64,000 bases of DNA from Bacteriovorax sp037444575 (GTDB lineage: Bacteria; Bdellovibrionota; Bacteriovoracia; Bacteriovoracales; Bacteriovoracaceae), in assembly GCA_037444575.1 (NCBI GenBank), contig JBBIME010000006.1, positions 292,517 to 356,516 on the forward strand. Reading direction: 5' to 3'. Positions 9,119 through 17,742 of this stretch are shown in pieces. The notes under the pieces were generated by a model that made no database searches, was not told the DNA's origin, and saw only the letters and a list, made by a program, of their open reading frames with translations. Within the stretch, counting starts at the first letter, position 1, and each line of letters opens with the position of its first letter. A program made the position numbers and the translations under genes.

Positions 9119-10154
9119 GATTATCTACATCGAAAATCATCTGCAATCTCATCCTAGAGTTTTGGAAATTCTAAAAAGGTTTCCTAATTCTGAAATAAAA
9201 AAAATTGATAAAATTGAAGATGTCTTTGGCAGAGTTAAAAAGCCTTATCTGCAAAAGCGAACGAACTTAAATCTATTCTTGGGTGAAAAAAAAGGACAAC
9301 TTGTAAAGCTTGCTCCGCCAGCCTATGGACTCTCAGGAGAACCGCATTATTACTTTGTTCATGCTTACAATTGTATTTATGAATGCAATTACTGTTATCT
9401 TCAAGGATATTTCCACTCTCCCGATATAGTTCTTTATCTAAATCACGAAGAAATTGGACAAGAAATCAAAAGACTGGCCGAAGAAAATCATGCAAATACC
9501 CCTGACTTAAAAGTTTGGTTTCACGCTGGTGAATACAGCGACTCCCTGGCCCTCACTCACTTAAGTGGCGAACTCTCTCATTACTTTAAACTTTTTAAAG
9601 AACTTACCTTTTGCAATCTGGAACTCAGAACAAAATCAGTAAATATAAGAGAACTGCTTAATGAAGAACCACTTGATAACATCATCACTAGTTTTTCTCT
9701 TTCACCTGAACATAGAATTAAGAGTAATGATTTAAAGACGCCTCCACTAAAAGCTCGTTTAAACGCTATTGGTGAACTTAACTCCAAGGGCTTTCCAATT
9801 GGAATCCATTTTGATCCCATTATCTATGACGATAAGTTTATTGAATCGTATGAAGATCTGGCCGATCAATTACTAGAGCACATTCCTGCTGAGAAAATTC
9901 GCTATATTTCTTTGGGCGTTGTCCGTTTTACCAAAGAAGTTTTTCAAAAAGTTCAGAGACACTACCCAGACTCTGATCTTTTAGCGCAAGAATTTATTCG
10001 AAGCTTTGACAATAAAATCCGATATAATCGTCCAATGCGTTTATGGATATTAGGAAAAATAAAAGAACTACTCACAGAAAGAGGAGTTGAACCCGCTAGG
10101 ATTTATCTGTGTATGGAAGACACTGATCTTGATCCAATGATTAAAGAGTCATGA
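9111..10154 (+). CDS. Spore photoproduct lyase-like radical SAM protein
   Basis: A 347-residue protein with the spore photoproduct lyase layout. An N-terminal IYIENHLQSHPRVLEILKRF segment is followed by the radical SAM cluster motif CIYECNYCYLQGYF (CX3CX2C, about residue 90), then WFHAGEYSDSL and the late RIYLCMEDTDLDPM segment, whose Cys may correspond to the hydrogen-donor cysteine of SplB. Known SplB repairs the spore DNA lesion 5-thyminyl-5,6-dihydrothymine. This host is probably not a spore former, so the target may be another DNA photoproduct or another substrate. The ATG at 9111 follows AAGGAA at good spacing. It overlaps its neighbours on both sides (8 bp and 4 bp). Confidence 0.78.
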   Translation: MFEIIYIENHLQSHPRVLEILKRFPNSEIKKIDKIEDVFGRVKKPYLQKRTNLNLFLGEKKGQLVKLAPPAYGLSGEPHYYFVHAYNCIYECNYCYLQGYFHSPDIVLYLNHEEIGQEIKRLAEENHANTPDLKVWFHAGEYSDSLALTHLSGELSHYFKLFKELTFCNLELRTKSVNIRELLNEEPLDNIITSFSLSPEHRIKSNDLKTPPLKARLNAIGELNSKGFPIGIHFDPIIYDDKFIESYEDLADQLLEHIPAEKIRYISLGVVRFTKEVFQKVQRHYPDSDLLAQEFIRSFDNKIRYNRPMRLWILGKIKELLTERGVEPARIYLCMEDTDLDPMIKES

Positions 10155-10621
10155 TTAAAAACCAAGCACTCATAGATTCTGGATACCTTTTAACAGAATT
10201 TCCTCTTGATCCTGTTGTTTTAAATTTTCTTCAAGAGGAAAATTGGAAAGCACTCGATCAACATTTTTTAGAAATCTCAAAATCAAACGGAACTCTTCGA
10301 AATTTCCTTATGCAATTTTTAGATTTTGAAACACTAGAGCACATAATCGCAATTAGAAAGGCCCCACTGGACGATGAGGGCATCTGGCACGACGATGGCT
10401 CACGATTCTTAGGATTTTCCCTCTCGTTAAACAGAAAACCTAAAGCGATTGAGGGCGGCGTTCTTAACTTTAGAAGGAAAGAATCCAAAGACATGGTGTC
10501 CTTTTCCCCTCTTCCCTATGGCAAGATTGTGCTATTTTTATCGGGGATTTACGGCTACGAACACCAGGTTAGCGCTGTAACCAAGGGGGAGAGGATTATA
10601 ATTGCGGGATGGTGCTCGTAA
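10151..10621 (+). CDS. 2-oxoglutarate/Fe(II) oxygenase-like protein
   Basis: A 156-residue protein resembling the prolyl-4-hydroxylase branch of 2OG-Fe(II) oxygenases. The metal-binding pattern is HDDGSRFLG (H-x-D, about residue 77) and the later EHQVSAVTKGERIIIAGW (distal His near 138, then the Arg that would bind 2-oxoglutarate). It starts inside the stop of the radical SAM gene (ATGA overlap) and ends the seven-gene run; the next gene, for L28, has its own upstream region. Possible roles are hydroxylation of a protein, nucleic acid or small molecule; nothing in the sequence decides among them. Confidence 0.65.
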   Translation: MIKNQALIDSGYLLTEFPLDPVVLNFLQEENWKALDQHFLEISKSNGTLRNFLMQFLDFETLEHIIAIRKAPLDDEGIWHDDGSRFLGFSLSLNRKPKAIEGGVLNFRRKESKDMVSFSPLPYGKIVLFLSGIYGYEHQVSAVTKGERIIIAGWCS

Positions 10622-10734
10622 ATTGCGCAAGGCAGGATTTTGCTTCAAATGATTATTATCTCTTGTCTTCTAAAGTTGACTCTGTTACATTAGCCTCTCT
10701 TTTACATTAAATTTTAGGATAATAAGGATTTTTT

Positions 10735-10968
10735 ATGGCACGCACATGTGATTTAACAGGCAAAAGAAGATTAGCGGCCCACAAAGTTTCTCACGCTAAC
10801 AATAAAACTAAAACTAAGAAGCAAGTTAACCTTCACACTAAAAGAGTTTTCGATCCAGAAACAAACTCTGTGATTAAACTTAAACTTTCAGCTTCTGCAA
10901 TCAGAATTCTTGATAAAGTTGGTTCGATCTCTAAATACGTAAGAAAGAACAAACACCTTTTCCAATAA
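10735..10968 (+). CDS. rpmB: 50S ribosomal protein L28
   Basis: A 77-residue basic protein starting MARTCDLTGKRRLAAHKVSH, with the L28 signature and typical length. It is a structural component of the large ribosomal subunit. Only one cysteine is present, so this is the zinc-free form. A purine-rich TAAGGA ribosome-binding site lies about 8 nt before ATG, and a strong intrinsic terminator follows at 10995. Upstream, TTGACT at 10676-10681 is a likely -35, but the matching -10 is ambiguous. The gene appears to be transcribed alone. Confidence 0.95.
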   Translation: MARTCDLTGKRRLAAHKVSHANNKTKTKKQVNLHTKRVFDPETNSVIKLKLSASAIRILDKVGSISKYVRKNKHLFQ

Positions 10969-10994
10969 TTTTTAAATAAATTTTTTGAAATATA

Positions 10995-11023
10995 AAAGGC
11001 CTCCTTTCGGAGGCCTTTTTTTA
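10995..11023. terminator. Bidirectional intrinsic terminator between L28 and subtilase genes
   Basis: A perfect stem AAGGCCTCC/GGAGGCCTT with a TTTC loop is followed by a T-run on the plus strand and preceded by an A-run. It can therefore end the L28 transcript and the convergent protease transcript, whose stop codon adjoins it. Confidence 0.88.
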
Positions 11024-12679
11024 TTACTGAACTTCTACTTCTGAAATAACAAAGCCCCACTTATTAACAGAGCGATCAGAAATGAAATTCAATTGAATAG
11101 AATTTCCTTCAACATAATCAGTAGTATAATTTGCTCCTGAACCAGTTACTTTCAGTGCTGTAGTTCCTGCAGCATCAGCAATTCGAACATAGTCATATCC
11201 AGACTCAAGATCAAACTTCGCCACTTTCACGCGAACGTATTTTGCTCCAGGGAATGAATAAGATTTTGTTACAGATGAATTTTCTTTGTATGGGTGTTCT
11301 GACTCAAATACTTCATCCAACTTTACAGTTCTCCATGCATTTGGATTTGGGCCACTTCTTTCTGGACGTGTGTCTGTTAAAAGATTGTAGGCATCAATAC
11401 GAGAAGCTGTTTGAGTTTTCCCGCGAAGAGCTGCAACAGGTACACCTGTCATTGTTAAACGTTCTTTCATAACTTCATGAGGCATTCTCCCTTCTTTAGC
11501 GAGAAGAAGTCCTAGAACTCCTGAAACGTGAGGAGTTGCCATAGATGTCCCTGACATAATTTCATATTTTCCACCTTTCAAAGTTGAAAGAATGTTATGT
11601 CCTGGAGCTGCGATATGAACAGAGTTTCTTCCATAAGAAGAAAAGTAGGCCAGATCATTTTGAGCTGTTAGAGCAGCTACTGAAACAACGTTTGGTACGT
11701 CATAACTTGCTGGGTATGATGGAGTTGCATCGTTATCTGATGTACTATTTCCAGCTGCTGCTGTGAAGATAATCCCCTTGTCGCTAGCGCGCTTAATAGC
11801 TTCATAAAGGGCCTCAGATCTTCCGCCTCCTCCCCAAGAGTTACTCATTAAATCAACGTTAAGTTCTGTAGCATAGTCAATCGACTTTACAGCTGCTTCA
11901 AGAGTTCCTGAGCCATCTCCACTTAAGAATTTAATTGGAATAATTGTTACGTCGGCCATAACTCCGGCCACGCCAATTTTATTGTCGTGAACTCCACCAA
12001 TAGTTCCGGCACAGTGAGTACCATGACCATTGTCATCCATTGCATCTTTTGTATCATTTACAAAGTTGTACCCGTGAGCTGAATCAACATTTCCTTTTAG
12101 ATCTGGGTGATTGTAATCAATCCCTGTATCAATAATAGCAATTCTTACGTTGCGAGATCCTTTTGTAATCTCCCAGGCCTTCATTGCATTAACGTCTGCA
12201 CCTTCTACTCCGGCAGATCCTTTAGGTTCGTTTGATCCTGTATTTCTTAATCCCCATAATTGACCAAATGATGGATCGTCAGGAGTGGCCGCTGTCAATT
12301 CAGCAAATGGAGATTTCTCCAATCCTTTTTTCACCACAGATCTCTCTTTTGGCATTACTGCTGCCGTATAAATATAATTTGGTTCAGCATAAATTACGTC
12401 GGGATTATTTTTTAAAGTTGTAAGAGTGTTCGTCAGAGACTTTTCACTTCCAACACTTAATACATTTAATTTTTGATAAGAAAGTTTAATTTCTCTTTTT
12501 GAAGAAAGACCAAGAGAAGTCATTCCCTTTTTCGCTAAAAAGCTCTGTGCATTCACACCAGGCTTGAACTTTACAATAATTTCACCTGGAACATAACGAG
12601 TACTCTCGCCAGCGTAGAGTCCTTGGGAAAACAGAATCCCCATCATTACGCTTGTTGGCCCTAATAGCTTTTTGCTCAT
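11024..12679 (-). CDS. Secreted subtilisin-like serine protease (S8) with propeptide and CUB-like C-terminus
   Basis: A 551-residue exported protease. It has a signal peptide (about 1-23), an I9-type propeptide (YVPGEIIVKFKPG to about 105) and an S8 catalytic domain (about 140-420). The catalytic triad is D184 (IIDTGID), H219 (NGHGTHCAG) and S379 (SGTSMATPHVSG), with the oxyanion Asn near 311 (AAAGNS). The last 110 residues form a beta-rich domain with YDYVRIADAAG, resembling CUB or pre-peptidase C-terminal modules. A GGAGGGAGAA ribosome-binding site precedes the ATG. The terminator it shares with the L28 gene adjoins its stop. An extracellular protein-degrading role is consistent with a predator or scavenger (inference). 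Confidence 0.92.
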   Translation of the reverse strand: MSKKLLGPTSVMMGILFSQGLYAGESTRYVPGEIIVKFKPGVNAQSFLAKKGMTSLGLSSKREIKLSYQKLNVLSVGSEKSLTNTLTTLKNNPDVIYAEPNYIYTAAVMPKERSVVKKGLEKSPFAELTAATPDDPSFGQLWGLRNTGSNEPKGSAGVEGADVNAMKAWEITKGSRNVRIAIIDTGIDYNHPDLKGNVDSAHGYNFVNDTKDAMDDNGHGTHCAGTIGGVHDNKIGVAGVMADVTIIPIKFLSGDGSGTLEAAVKSIDYATELNVDLMSNSWGGGGRSEALYEAIKRASDKGIIFTAAAGNSTSDNDATPSYPASYDVPNVVSVAALTAQNDLAYFSSYGRNSVHIAAPGHNILSTLKGGKYEIMSGTSMATPHVSGVLGLLLAKEGRMPHEVMKERLTMTGVPVAALRGKTQTASRIDAYNLLTDTRPERSGPNPNAWRTVKLDEVFESEHPYKENSSVTKSYSFPGAKYVRVKVAKFDLESGYDYVRIADAAGTTALKVTGSGANYTTDYVEGNSIQLNFISDRSVNKWGFVISEVEVQ

Positions 12680-12857
12680 TTCTCCCTCCTTGGAGTCGTT
12701 AATCTCTTCATCAATGCCAGAGCATTAGAATCAGCTTTTTGATAACTTGAGTTTATTTAAGCTTAATCTAGTAAAAATTTTTGATCAGCTTTTTACGCAG
12801 AGGGTATTTTTTTCCGAAAAAGTGATATGCTTTATTTTTTTCCGAGACATTGAGACA

Positions 12858-13613
12858 ATGTCTTCTATGATACACAACGGCTCAACAGATCCTGTTCTCA
12901 TTAAAAAAATTTCTCTTAAAATCTGGTCTCTTAGAGATGAGATAGAAGCGCGCATTCAAGAAAAACTAAGCAGCAACTCAAATGTTTCAGAAGAAGAAAT
13001 TGCAAAGATTCGCGAGCAATATACAAAATCTTCTCAAAACTCTGCTGCAAATAATGTTATAGAGCTTAAGTCAGCTAATGATCTTGGAAGTGGTGAAGAT
13101 GAAATGGCAGCTGCAATGGCCGCAGCGGATTCTGCCGAGGAAACCGAAGCTCCTACAGAAGAGAATAGCAATGTTGTCTCGATCTCCCCTACTGTAGATA
13201 ATACTGATCCAAATATTATTAGTATTAGTCTTGATGCTCCCAATATCCCTGAAGAAAAAATATCTAAAGGAAAAACGGTTCTTTCTGAAATTAGCATGGA
13301 AAAGATGTTTTTCTTTTGTAATAGATCCTTTACGGAAGGGCAATCAATCGTCATTCAGTTTTGTATTCCAAAGTCTTTCATTGTGAATGCCGATATCCTC
13401 TACTGTCGTCCATTCAATTTAAAAAGTAGAATCATCTCACAAAACAACTACACTCACCGCGCTCTTATTCGTTTTAATTTTCTAAAGGAAGGCGAAAGAG
13501 CTCTTCTTAGACAATTCCTTCAATCAATTGAGCCTGATGTCACGAAAGTTGAAAAAGCTCCGAAGGACGAAGATGGATCTGGCTTTGGCGAATTGGACGA
13601 TTTAGGTTTATAA
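12858..13613 (+). CDS. PilZ-like domain protein, hypothetical
   Basis: A protein of about 251 residues. The N-terminus (1-60) is helical and charged. An acidic, Ala/Glu-rich linker follows (about 60-140), then a C-terminal beta-rich domain (SFTEGQSIVIQFCIPKSFIV to ALIRFNFLKEGERALLRQFL) that resembles the barrel and terminal helix of PilZ domains. The RxxxR c-di-GMP-binding motif of canonical PilZ is not evident, so ligand binding is doubtful. The in-frame extension upstream to 12747 is probably untranslated, because ATG 12858 yields a soluble start whereas the extension is hydrophobic and lacks a ribosome-binding site. It is divergent from the subtilase. Function unknown. Confidence 0.5.
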   Translation: MSSMIHNGSTDPVLIKKISLKIWSLRDEIEARIQEKLSSNSNVSEEEIAKIREQYTKSSQNSAANNVIELKSANDLGSGEDEMAAAMAAADSAEETEAPTEENSNVVSISPTVDNTDPNIISISLDAPNIPEEKISKGKTVLSEISMEKMFFFCNRSFTEGQSIVIQFCIPKSFIVNADILYCRPFNLKSRIISQNNYTHRALIRFNFLKEGERALLRQFLQSIEPDVTKVEKAPKDEDGSGFGELDDLGL

Positions 13614-13676
13614 AATCCTGTTCTTTGATTATGATTAGATCATCAGACAATAACGTTTAAAGGCACTGAGGATCTA

Positions 13677-14708
13677 ATGTCTAAGCGCAAACTCGCTTCT
13701 AATATCATTCTTTTTTTATTTTTCATTCTTGTAAGTGTTTCTGCCTTATTATCTGACATCTTTCAAAATCCAGTTAAAACGGGTCCTCAAATTATTGAGC
13801 AAGCAAAGCTCTTTGCATCCAATGATTTAATTTCAATCAATCACCTGTCTCTTAAAAACAAATCAGGTGAGTTTATTTTTGAGAGAAATGAGAATAACCA
13901 GATTTCGCCATGGCACATGACTTCCCCTCGAAACATTTCTGCCAATTCACTTTTTATCGAAAAACTTTTCACATCTCTATCTACAATGAAGGTAAAAAAA
14001 CTTTTTCCAGATGAAAAAATTAATAACTTGAATTTCTCTCTCGATAAACCCACTTCAACTCTTTCTCTCATTGATAAAAATGGAAAATCCATAACCATAC
14101 AGTTTGGATTATTGAATACCATTGATAATTCTACTTATTTAAAAATCCAAGACCGACCTGGCATTTATCACGTTGATGCCCCAAGTGTCTCTCTTGAAAA
14201 TGCATCAATCTTGAACTTGATCGAGTCTCAAATTATTTCCATCGACCTTGAAACAATTGTTGCTTTTAAAATTTTTCATGGAAATAAAAAATCGAGTTCT
14301 CCAATTCTCGATATTCGAAAAAAAGATGGAAACTGGTTTGATCAGGCAGGAAATGTGCTGGCAGTTGAAAAGATTGATGATTATTTTCAAGATCTCTCTA
14401 ACTTAAAAAGCAGCTTTATCATTGATAAAAGAACCGATGCTCAAAAGAGACAAATCACAAACCTCTCCCACAATGCTGTTTATATTGTCTCCGTTGAAGA
14501 CAACAAAGGAAATATCATCGATTACAATATAAGTGGACTCATCCGCGATTTGAGCGATCTTGACTTAAAGAATGAAGAATACTTTGTCGTAACGATTTCC
14601 AACAATACAACTTCTTATGTTGTGAAAAAAGAATTCCATGACCTATTCAATAAAAAGACCGAGACTCTGAAGGCCACAACAGTCCCCACTTCAAAGGTAA
14701 AAAATTAA
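13677..14708 (+). CDS. DUF4340-like membrane-anchored protein
   Basis: A 343-residue protein with one N-terminal membrane anchor (about 10-28), then a repeated beta-rich pattern. It shows PWHMTSPRNISANSLFIEKLF, FSLDKPTSTLSLIDKNGKSITIQFG and TYLKIQDRPGIYHVD, which fit the DUF4340 consensus. In Myxococcota such proteins occur with Gld-type ABC transporters and gliding genes, but no such partner lies here. GAGGATCT provides the ribosome-binding site. Its TAA shares the 4-bp TTAA with the stop of the convergent HD-GYP gene. Probably periplasm-facing; role unknown. Confidence 0.6.
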   Translation: MSKRKLASNIILFLFFILVSVSALLSDIFQNPVKTGPQIIEQAKLFASNDLISINHLSLKNKSGEFIFERNENNQISPWHMTSPRNISANSLFIEKLFTSLSTMKVKKLFPDEKINNLNFSLDKPTSTLSLIDKNGKSITIQFGLLNTIDNSTYLKIQDRPGIYHVDAPSVSLENASILNLIESQIISIDLETIVAFKIFHGNKKSSSPILDIRKKDGNWFDQAGNVLAVEKIDDYFQDLSNLKSSFIIDKRTDAQKRQITNLSHNAVYIVSVEDNKGNIIDYNISGLIRDLSDLDLKNEEYFVVTISNNTTSYVVKKEFHDLFNKKTETLKATTVPTSKVKN

Positions 14709-16159
14709 GAAGCCTTTCTTTGAGCGACGACACGAGAATTAGTTGGAAGGACAGATGCTTCTTTTTGAATTTTACTTGGATCAACAAAGACTCTGATAAA
14801 TTTCTCAATCAGCATGGTGTTATATCGCTTAACGCCCTCTTTATCTGCCAAAATCTTCTTTAAGGCATCCGTCGGCTGTAGCTTATGATCAATCATGATA
14901 TGAACAAAATCATCTACAAGACATACGATATTTGCGAGAGTTAATATTTTATTTCCCTTTTTCTCAAATGGAAATCCAGTCCCATCATAAGCCTCATGGT
15001 GCTGTAAAATAATTTGCTTAATTGAATTATTGATCGCTCTATTAGATTCTACAACCTGAAGGCCCAGCTCTGGATGTTTCTTATAAAGTTCAAATTGTTC
15101 CGGAGTCATATCCTTAGGTCTTAGTTCAAGAAATTCTTTTGGAAGCATCATTTTTCCGATATCGTGAAACATACAGGCCATAGCAGTTGTTTCTATCGTT
15201 GTTTTTGATTGCCACTCAAATTGTTTAATGATCGCTGTCGCATATAGAGTAACAAGGAATGCATGCGAATAGGCATTGGGATCAAAATTTTGAAAAGAGC
15301 GAAGTGTTTGATATAGATCGTTTTCATTTTCGATCAGCTTATAAACACTCTCACAAACTTCTTTCCCTTGCTCAATAACCTGAGGCTTTACTCCCACAGT
15401 AAAAGCTTCCTCAATGTATTTTTCAGAAACGTTTTTTAGCTGATTAACTTTATTATAAGTAGGAACAGATTTGTTCTCAATTAATCTATTAGCTAGATGA
15501 TTATTGTATTGGATAAATTTTCTTCGATCGCTATTGTGAAAATAAAGATATTCAAGCTTCTTTTCATTTTTATATTTATCAATTCGCTCTTTCGAAAATG
15601 TATCGCCTGCATGAAGAATTTTAAGATATTTATTGGCAGTCAATTTAACATAAATATCAAAGAGCACCGCTTGAGAAGAATAGAATTCATCAATCTTAAC
15701 TCGCGAGAAATTTTCATCAACCATGGAAACTTCTTGCTCGGCACTCACTCCTTCTTTTTTTGTCACTCCGGCCATGAGATCGCCAAGAGACTGATGTCCT
15801 TCGAGAAGCTCTTTTAAATAAGAGACCTCAAAAGGTCTCACCGCCATTCCAGCGGCACCCAACTTGAGTAGCTTTTCTTCTGTAACTGCTCCACTGTCGA
15901 CAATGCTCTGATCGTTGACAACGATAATAACCCGCTGATTGGTATAATTAGTTTTGATAAATTTTAATACTTGAAGACAAGAATGGTTTTGGACGTCGTG
16001 ATTCATAATGACGGCAAAATACTTGTCGTTATAGAGCGCAAGCTGAGCATCACGACCGTTACTTACGATATTTACGTCGTACATCTGAACAGTCAAGAAT
16101 GCCTTAGCTTCATTAAGCCATTTCTCATCTGGGTCAACTAAAAGTATTTTTAAAGCCAA
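14705..16159 (-). CDS. HD-GYP domain protein with degenerate receiver domain
   Basis: A 484-residue protein. Residues 1-120 have a response-regulator receiver fold (KILLVDPDE acidic patch), but the phosphoacceptor position in FAVIMNHDV is Asn 53 rather than Asp. A middle domain (about 155-230, FDIYVKLTANKYLKILHAG) is shared with the HD proteins at 20913, 22290 and 27543. The HD-GYP domain is intact: FHDIGK near 331 and HHEAYDGTGFP near 384-394, so c-di-GMP phosphodiesterase activity is plausible. Of the four HD proteins here it is the only one with both motifs conserved. Its stop interlocks with the convergent DUF4340 gene (TTAA). Confidence 0.83.
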   Translation of the reverse strand: MALKILLVDPDEKWLNEAKAFLTVQMYDVNIVSNGRDAQLALYNDKYFAVIMNHDVQNHSCLQVLKFIKTNYTNQRVIIVVNDQSIVDSGAVTEEKLLKLGAAGMAVRPFEVSYLKELLEGHQSLGDLMAGVTKKEGVSAEQEVSMVDENFSRVKIDEFYSSQAVLFDIYVKLTANKYLKILHAGDTFSKERIDKYKNEKKLEYLYFHNSDRRKFIQYNNHLANRLIENKSVPTYNKVNQLKNVSEKYIEEAFTVGVKPQVIEQGKEVCESVYKLIENENDLYQTLRSFQNFDPNAYSHAFLVTLYATAIIKQFEWQSKTTIETTAMACMFHDIGKMMLPKEFLELRPKDMTPEQFELYKKHPELGLQVVESNRAINNSIKQIILQHHEAYDGTGFPFEKKGNKILTLANIVCLVDDFVHIMIDHKLQPTDALKKILADKEGVKRYNTMLIEKFIRVFVDPSKIQKEASVLPTNSRVVAQRKAS

Positions 16160-16232
16160 TGAAATATCCCTCAGAGTTCATTGTTCAAACTCATTGGGAT
16201 TATCGGAAAAAAGTGTTGAAATCTAAAATAAA

Positions 16233-16266
16233 AAGTGGCTGAAAACTAACGAGTTTCCAGCCACTT
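16233..16266 (-). terminator. Intrinsic terminator of the L33 gene
   Basis: On the minus strand a long hairpin (AAGTGGCTG...CAGCCACTT with inner AAACT/AGTTT pairs) is followed by TTTATTTT. It lies 24 bp after the L33 stop. Confidence 0.8.
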
Positions 16267-16289
16267 AACTAAAGATACGGAAAAAAATA

Positions 16290-16469
16290 TTATTTAATTT
16301 CTTTGTGTACAGTATGACGCTTTAAAAACGGATTATACTTCTTAAGTTCAAGACGATCAGGTGTCGTTTTCTTGTTCTTCGTAGTCGTATATCTAGAAGG
16401 GCTTTTTCCTTCTTTTCTTGCTTCTGTACATTCTAGGGTTACAATAACTCTAGCACCTTTTTTTGCCAC
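16290..16469 (-). CDS. rpmG: 50S ribosomal protein L33
   Basis: A 59-residue protein reading MAKKGARVIVTLECTEARK and ending RHTVHKEIK, the characteristic L33 sequence. The start is a GTG at plus 16467-16469, chosen because GGAGG stands 6 nt upstream and the protein then begins exactly at the conserved AKKGAR. A longer in-frame reading to 16532 adds a non-homologous extension. With a single cysteine it is the zinc-free (C-minus) type. A strong terminator follows. Confidence 0.93.
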   Translation of the reverse strand: MAKKGARVIVTLECTEARKEGKSPSRYTTTKNKKTTPDRLELKKYNPFLKRHTVHKEIK

Positions 16470-16591
16470 AACATGCCTCCACGTCGAAAATTTAACAAAG
16501 GTGAAATTACACTTTTGTCGTTGGCATGACAACCAAAAATTGCTAAACCACTAAAAAAAGCATGAGAATTAGTTAAAACTAGTTAAAAAAT

Positions 16592-16873
16592 ATGAAGATT
16601 AATACAGAGAACTGGACATACACACACTTTCAATCTCCCCCTCTTCGTGCATTCATCTCCCTTGGAGCAGCTCCAGCAGAAAACGAAGAAGGAGTCATTG
16701 TACAGTACCTTGTGACCTTAACAGACAAAGATTATCAAGAACTCTATCAGAGTACTCATGAAAATCTCAATGAGGCCCTTACTGTTTTAAATGAAAAATA
16801 TGGAGACTGGGAGCTTCTGGATGCTGAAAAGAAGAGCGATGGAGATGGCTGCTCAAGCTGTGCTGCCCACTAA
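16592..16873 (+). CDS. Small hypothetical protein with C-terminal CSSC motif
   Basis: A 93-residue acidic protein with no signal peptide. A beta-rich N-terminal part (NWTYTHFQSPPLRAFISLG, VIVQYLVTL) is followed by a helix and the tail DGDGCSSCAAH, whose paired cysteines could bind a metal or form a redox couple. I do not recognise the family. It stands alone between L33 (divergent) and L31 (downstream, own promoter). Confidence 0.5.
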   Translation: MKINTENWTYTHFQSPPLRAFISLGAAPAENEEGVIVQYLVTLTDKDYQELYQSTHENLNEALTVLNEKYGDWELLDAEKKSDGDGCSSCAAH

Positions 16874-16887
16874 TCTTTTGAAAATCA

Positions 16888-16916
16888 TTGACGTAACAAA
16901 TAAAATTGGCCATATT
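16888..16916 (+). promoter_or_regulatory. Candidate sigma-70 promoter for the L31 gene
   Basis: TTGACG (16888-16893) is followed after 17 bp by CATATT (16911-16916), about 63 bp before the L31 start and just past the stop of the preceding gene. Confidence 0.45.
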
Positions 16917-16978
16917 ACTGGCTTACAAAAAACCTGATTCTGTATACAAAGCAGAGATCACTATAAAAGAGGTCCACA

Positions 16979-17200
16979 ATGAAAGAAGGAATTCACCCAA
17001 AGTATGAAGCTGTAACTGTTAACTGTGTTTGCGGAGCTACATACGAAACAGGTTCAACAATTAAATTAGAAAAAATCGACATCTGTGCTGCTTGTCACCC
17101 ATTCTACACAGGTAAGACAAAAGTAATCGATACTGAAGGAAGAATTGAAAAATTCAAAAAGAAATTCGGTACAGACTACGCAAACAAAGCAAAAAAATAG
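16979..17200 (+). CDS. rpmE: 50S ribosomal protein L31, zinc-binding type
   Basis: A 73-residue protein beginning MKEGIHPKYEAVTVNCVCG. The C-x-C and CAACHPFYTGK segments give the cysteines of the zinc-ribbon form of L31. AAAGAGG forms the ribosome-binding site, and an intrinsic terminator follows 13 bp after the stop. With L28 and L33 in their zinc-free forms and L31 in its zinc form, the three differ in zinc dependence. No second L31 copy is visible in this window. Confidence 0.95.
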   Translation: MKEGIHPKYEAVTVNCVCGATYETGSTIKLEKIDICAACHPFYTGKTKVIDTEGRIEKFKKKFGTDYANKAKK

Positions 17201-17213
17201 TTTTTATAAAAAG

Positions 17214-17240
17214 AAGGCTCCGAAAGGAGCCTTTTTTTTT
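17214..17240 (+). terminator. Intrinsic terminator of the L31 gene
   Basis: Stem AAGGCTCC/GGAGCCTT with a GAAA tetraloop, followed by a run of T's. Confidence 0.9.
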
Positions 17241-17283
17241 GTCAAAAATCCAAAATGCGCTATCCTTTTAAAAAGGATAAAAA

Positions 17284-17742
17284 ATGAAACAACTACTTCT
17301 TACTCTTTTCGCCCTTCTTACTCTTACAGCGTGTTCTTCTAATATGACTTACGATCAGGATAAAAACTGCTCTGAAAGAGGAAAAAATCAGCTTTCCTCA
17401 AAAGCCAATTCCTCAACTGAAGCAGATAAAAAGTTTTACCAGTCTAAAGCTTCCGAAATCCAATCAATGATAATCAATAAACTCTACCCTGAACTCAACA
17501 GTTGTTATCAAACTTATTTGAACGAAGCGCTCAATCCCCAGGATTTTTTTGTTTGCTCCATCGCAACTATAAAAGACGGCAAACCTGTTTTTGTCGATGT
17601 GGCCGATCAGGTGAATCTGCTCAGTGATGAACTAGAGGCCTGCATGGTTAAGAAATTTCAGGAAGCAGATTGGTCTTTTATCAATCGAAAGTCTCCAGTG
17701 ACAATCACCCAACCTATTCGCTTGCACGCCAAAAGACGTTAA
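17284..17742 (+). CDS. Lipoprotein, hypothetical
   Basis: A 152-residue protein with a lipoprotein signal peptide and lipobox LTAC (cysteine at about 17). A helical, Ser/Lys-rich middle is followed by a C-terminal domain, ATIKDGKPVFVDVADQ to EACMVKKFQEADWSF, which resembles the C-terminal fold of TonB/AgmX-type proteins. Conserved Cys pairs could form disulfides. It sits after the L31 terminator and shares the 4-bp TTAA with the stop of the convergent methyltransferase. Envelope location is inferred from the lipobox. Confidence 0.6.
   Translation: MKQLLLTLFALLTLTACSSNMTYDQDKNCSERGKNQLSSKANSSTEADKKFYQSKASEIQSMIINKLYPELNSCYQTYLNEALNPQDFFVCSIATIKDGKPVFVDVADQVNLLSDELEACMVKKFQEADWSFINRKSPVTITQPIRLHAKRR

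Noticed and set aside
10676..10710. A full promoter for the L28 gene
   Set aside because: TTGACT is a good -35, but no -10 candidate at 16-18 bp stands out, so only the -35 is mentioned in the L28 entry.
13034..13354. Long minus-strand reading frames opposite the PilZ-like gene
   Set aside because: Two overlapping antisense frames arise from the low-complexity Ala/Glu/Asp coding region. They have no ribosome-binding site and an implausible composition.
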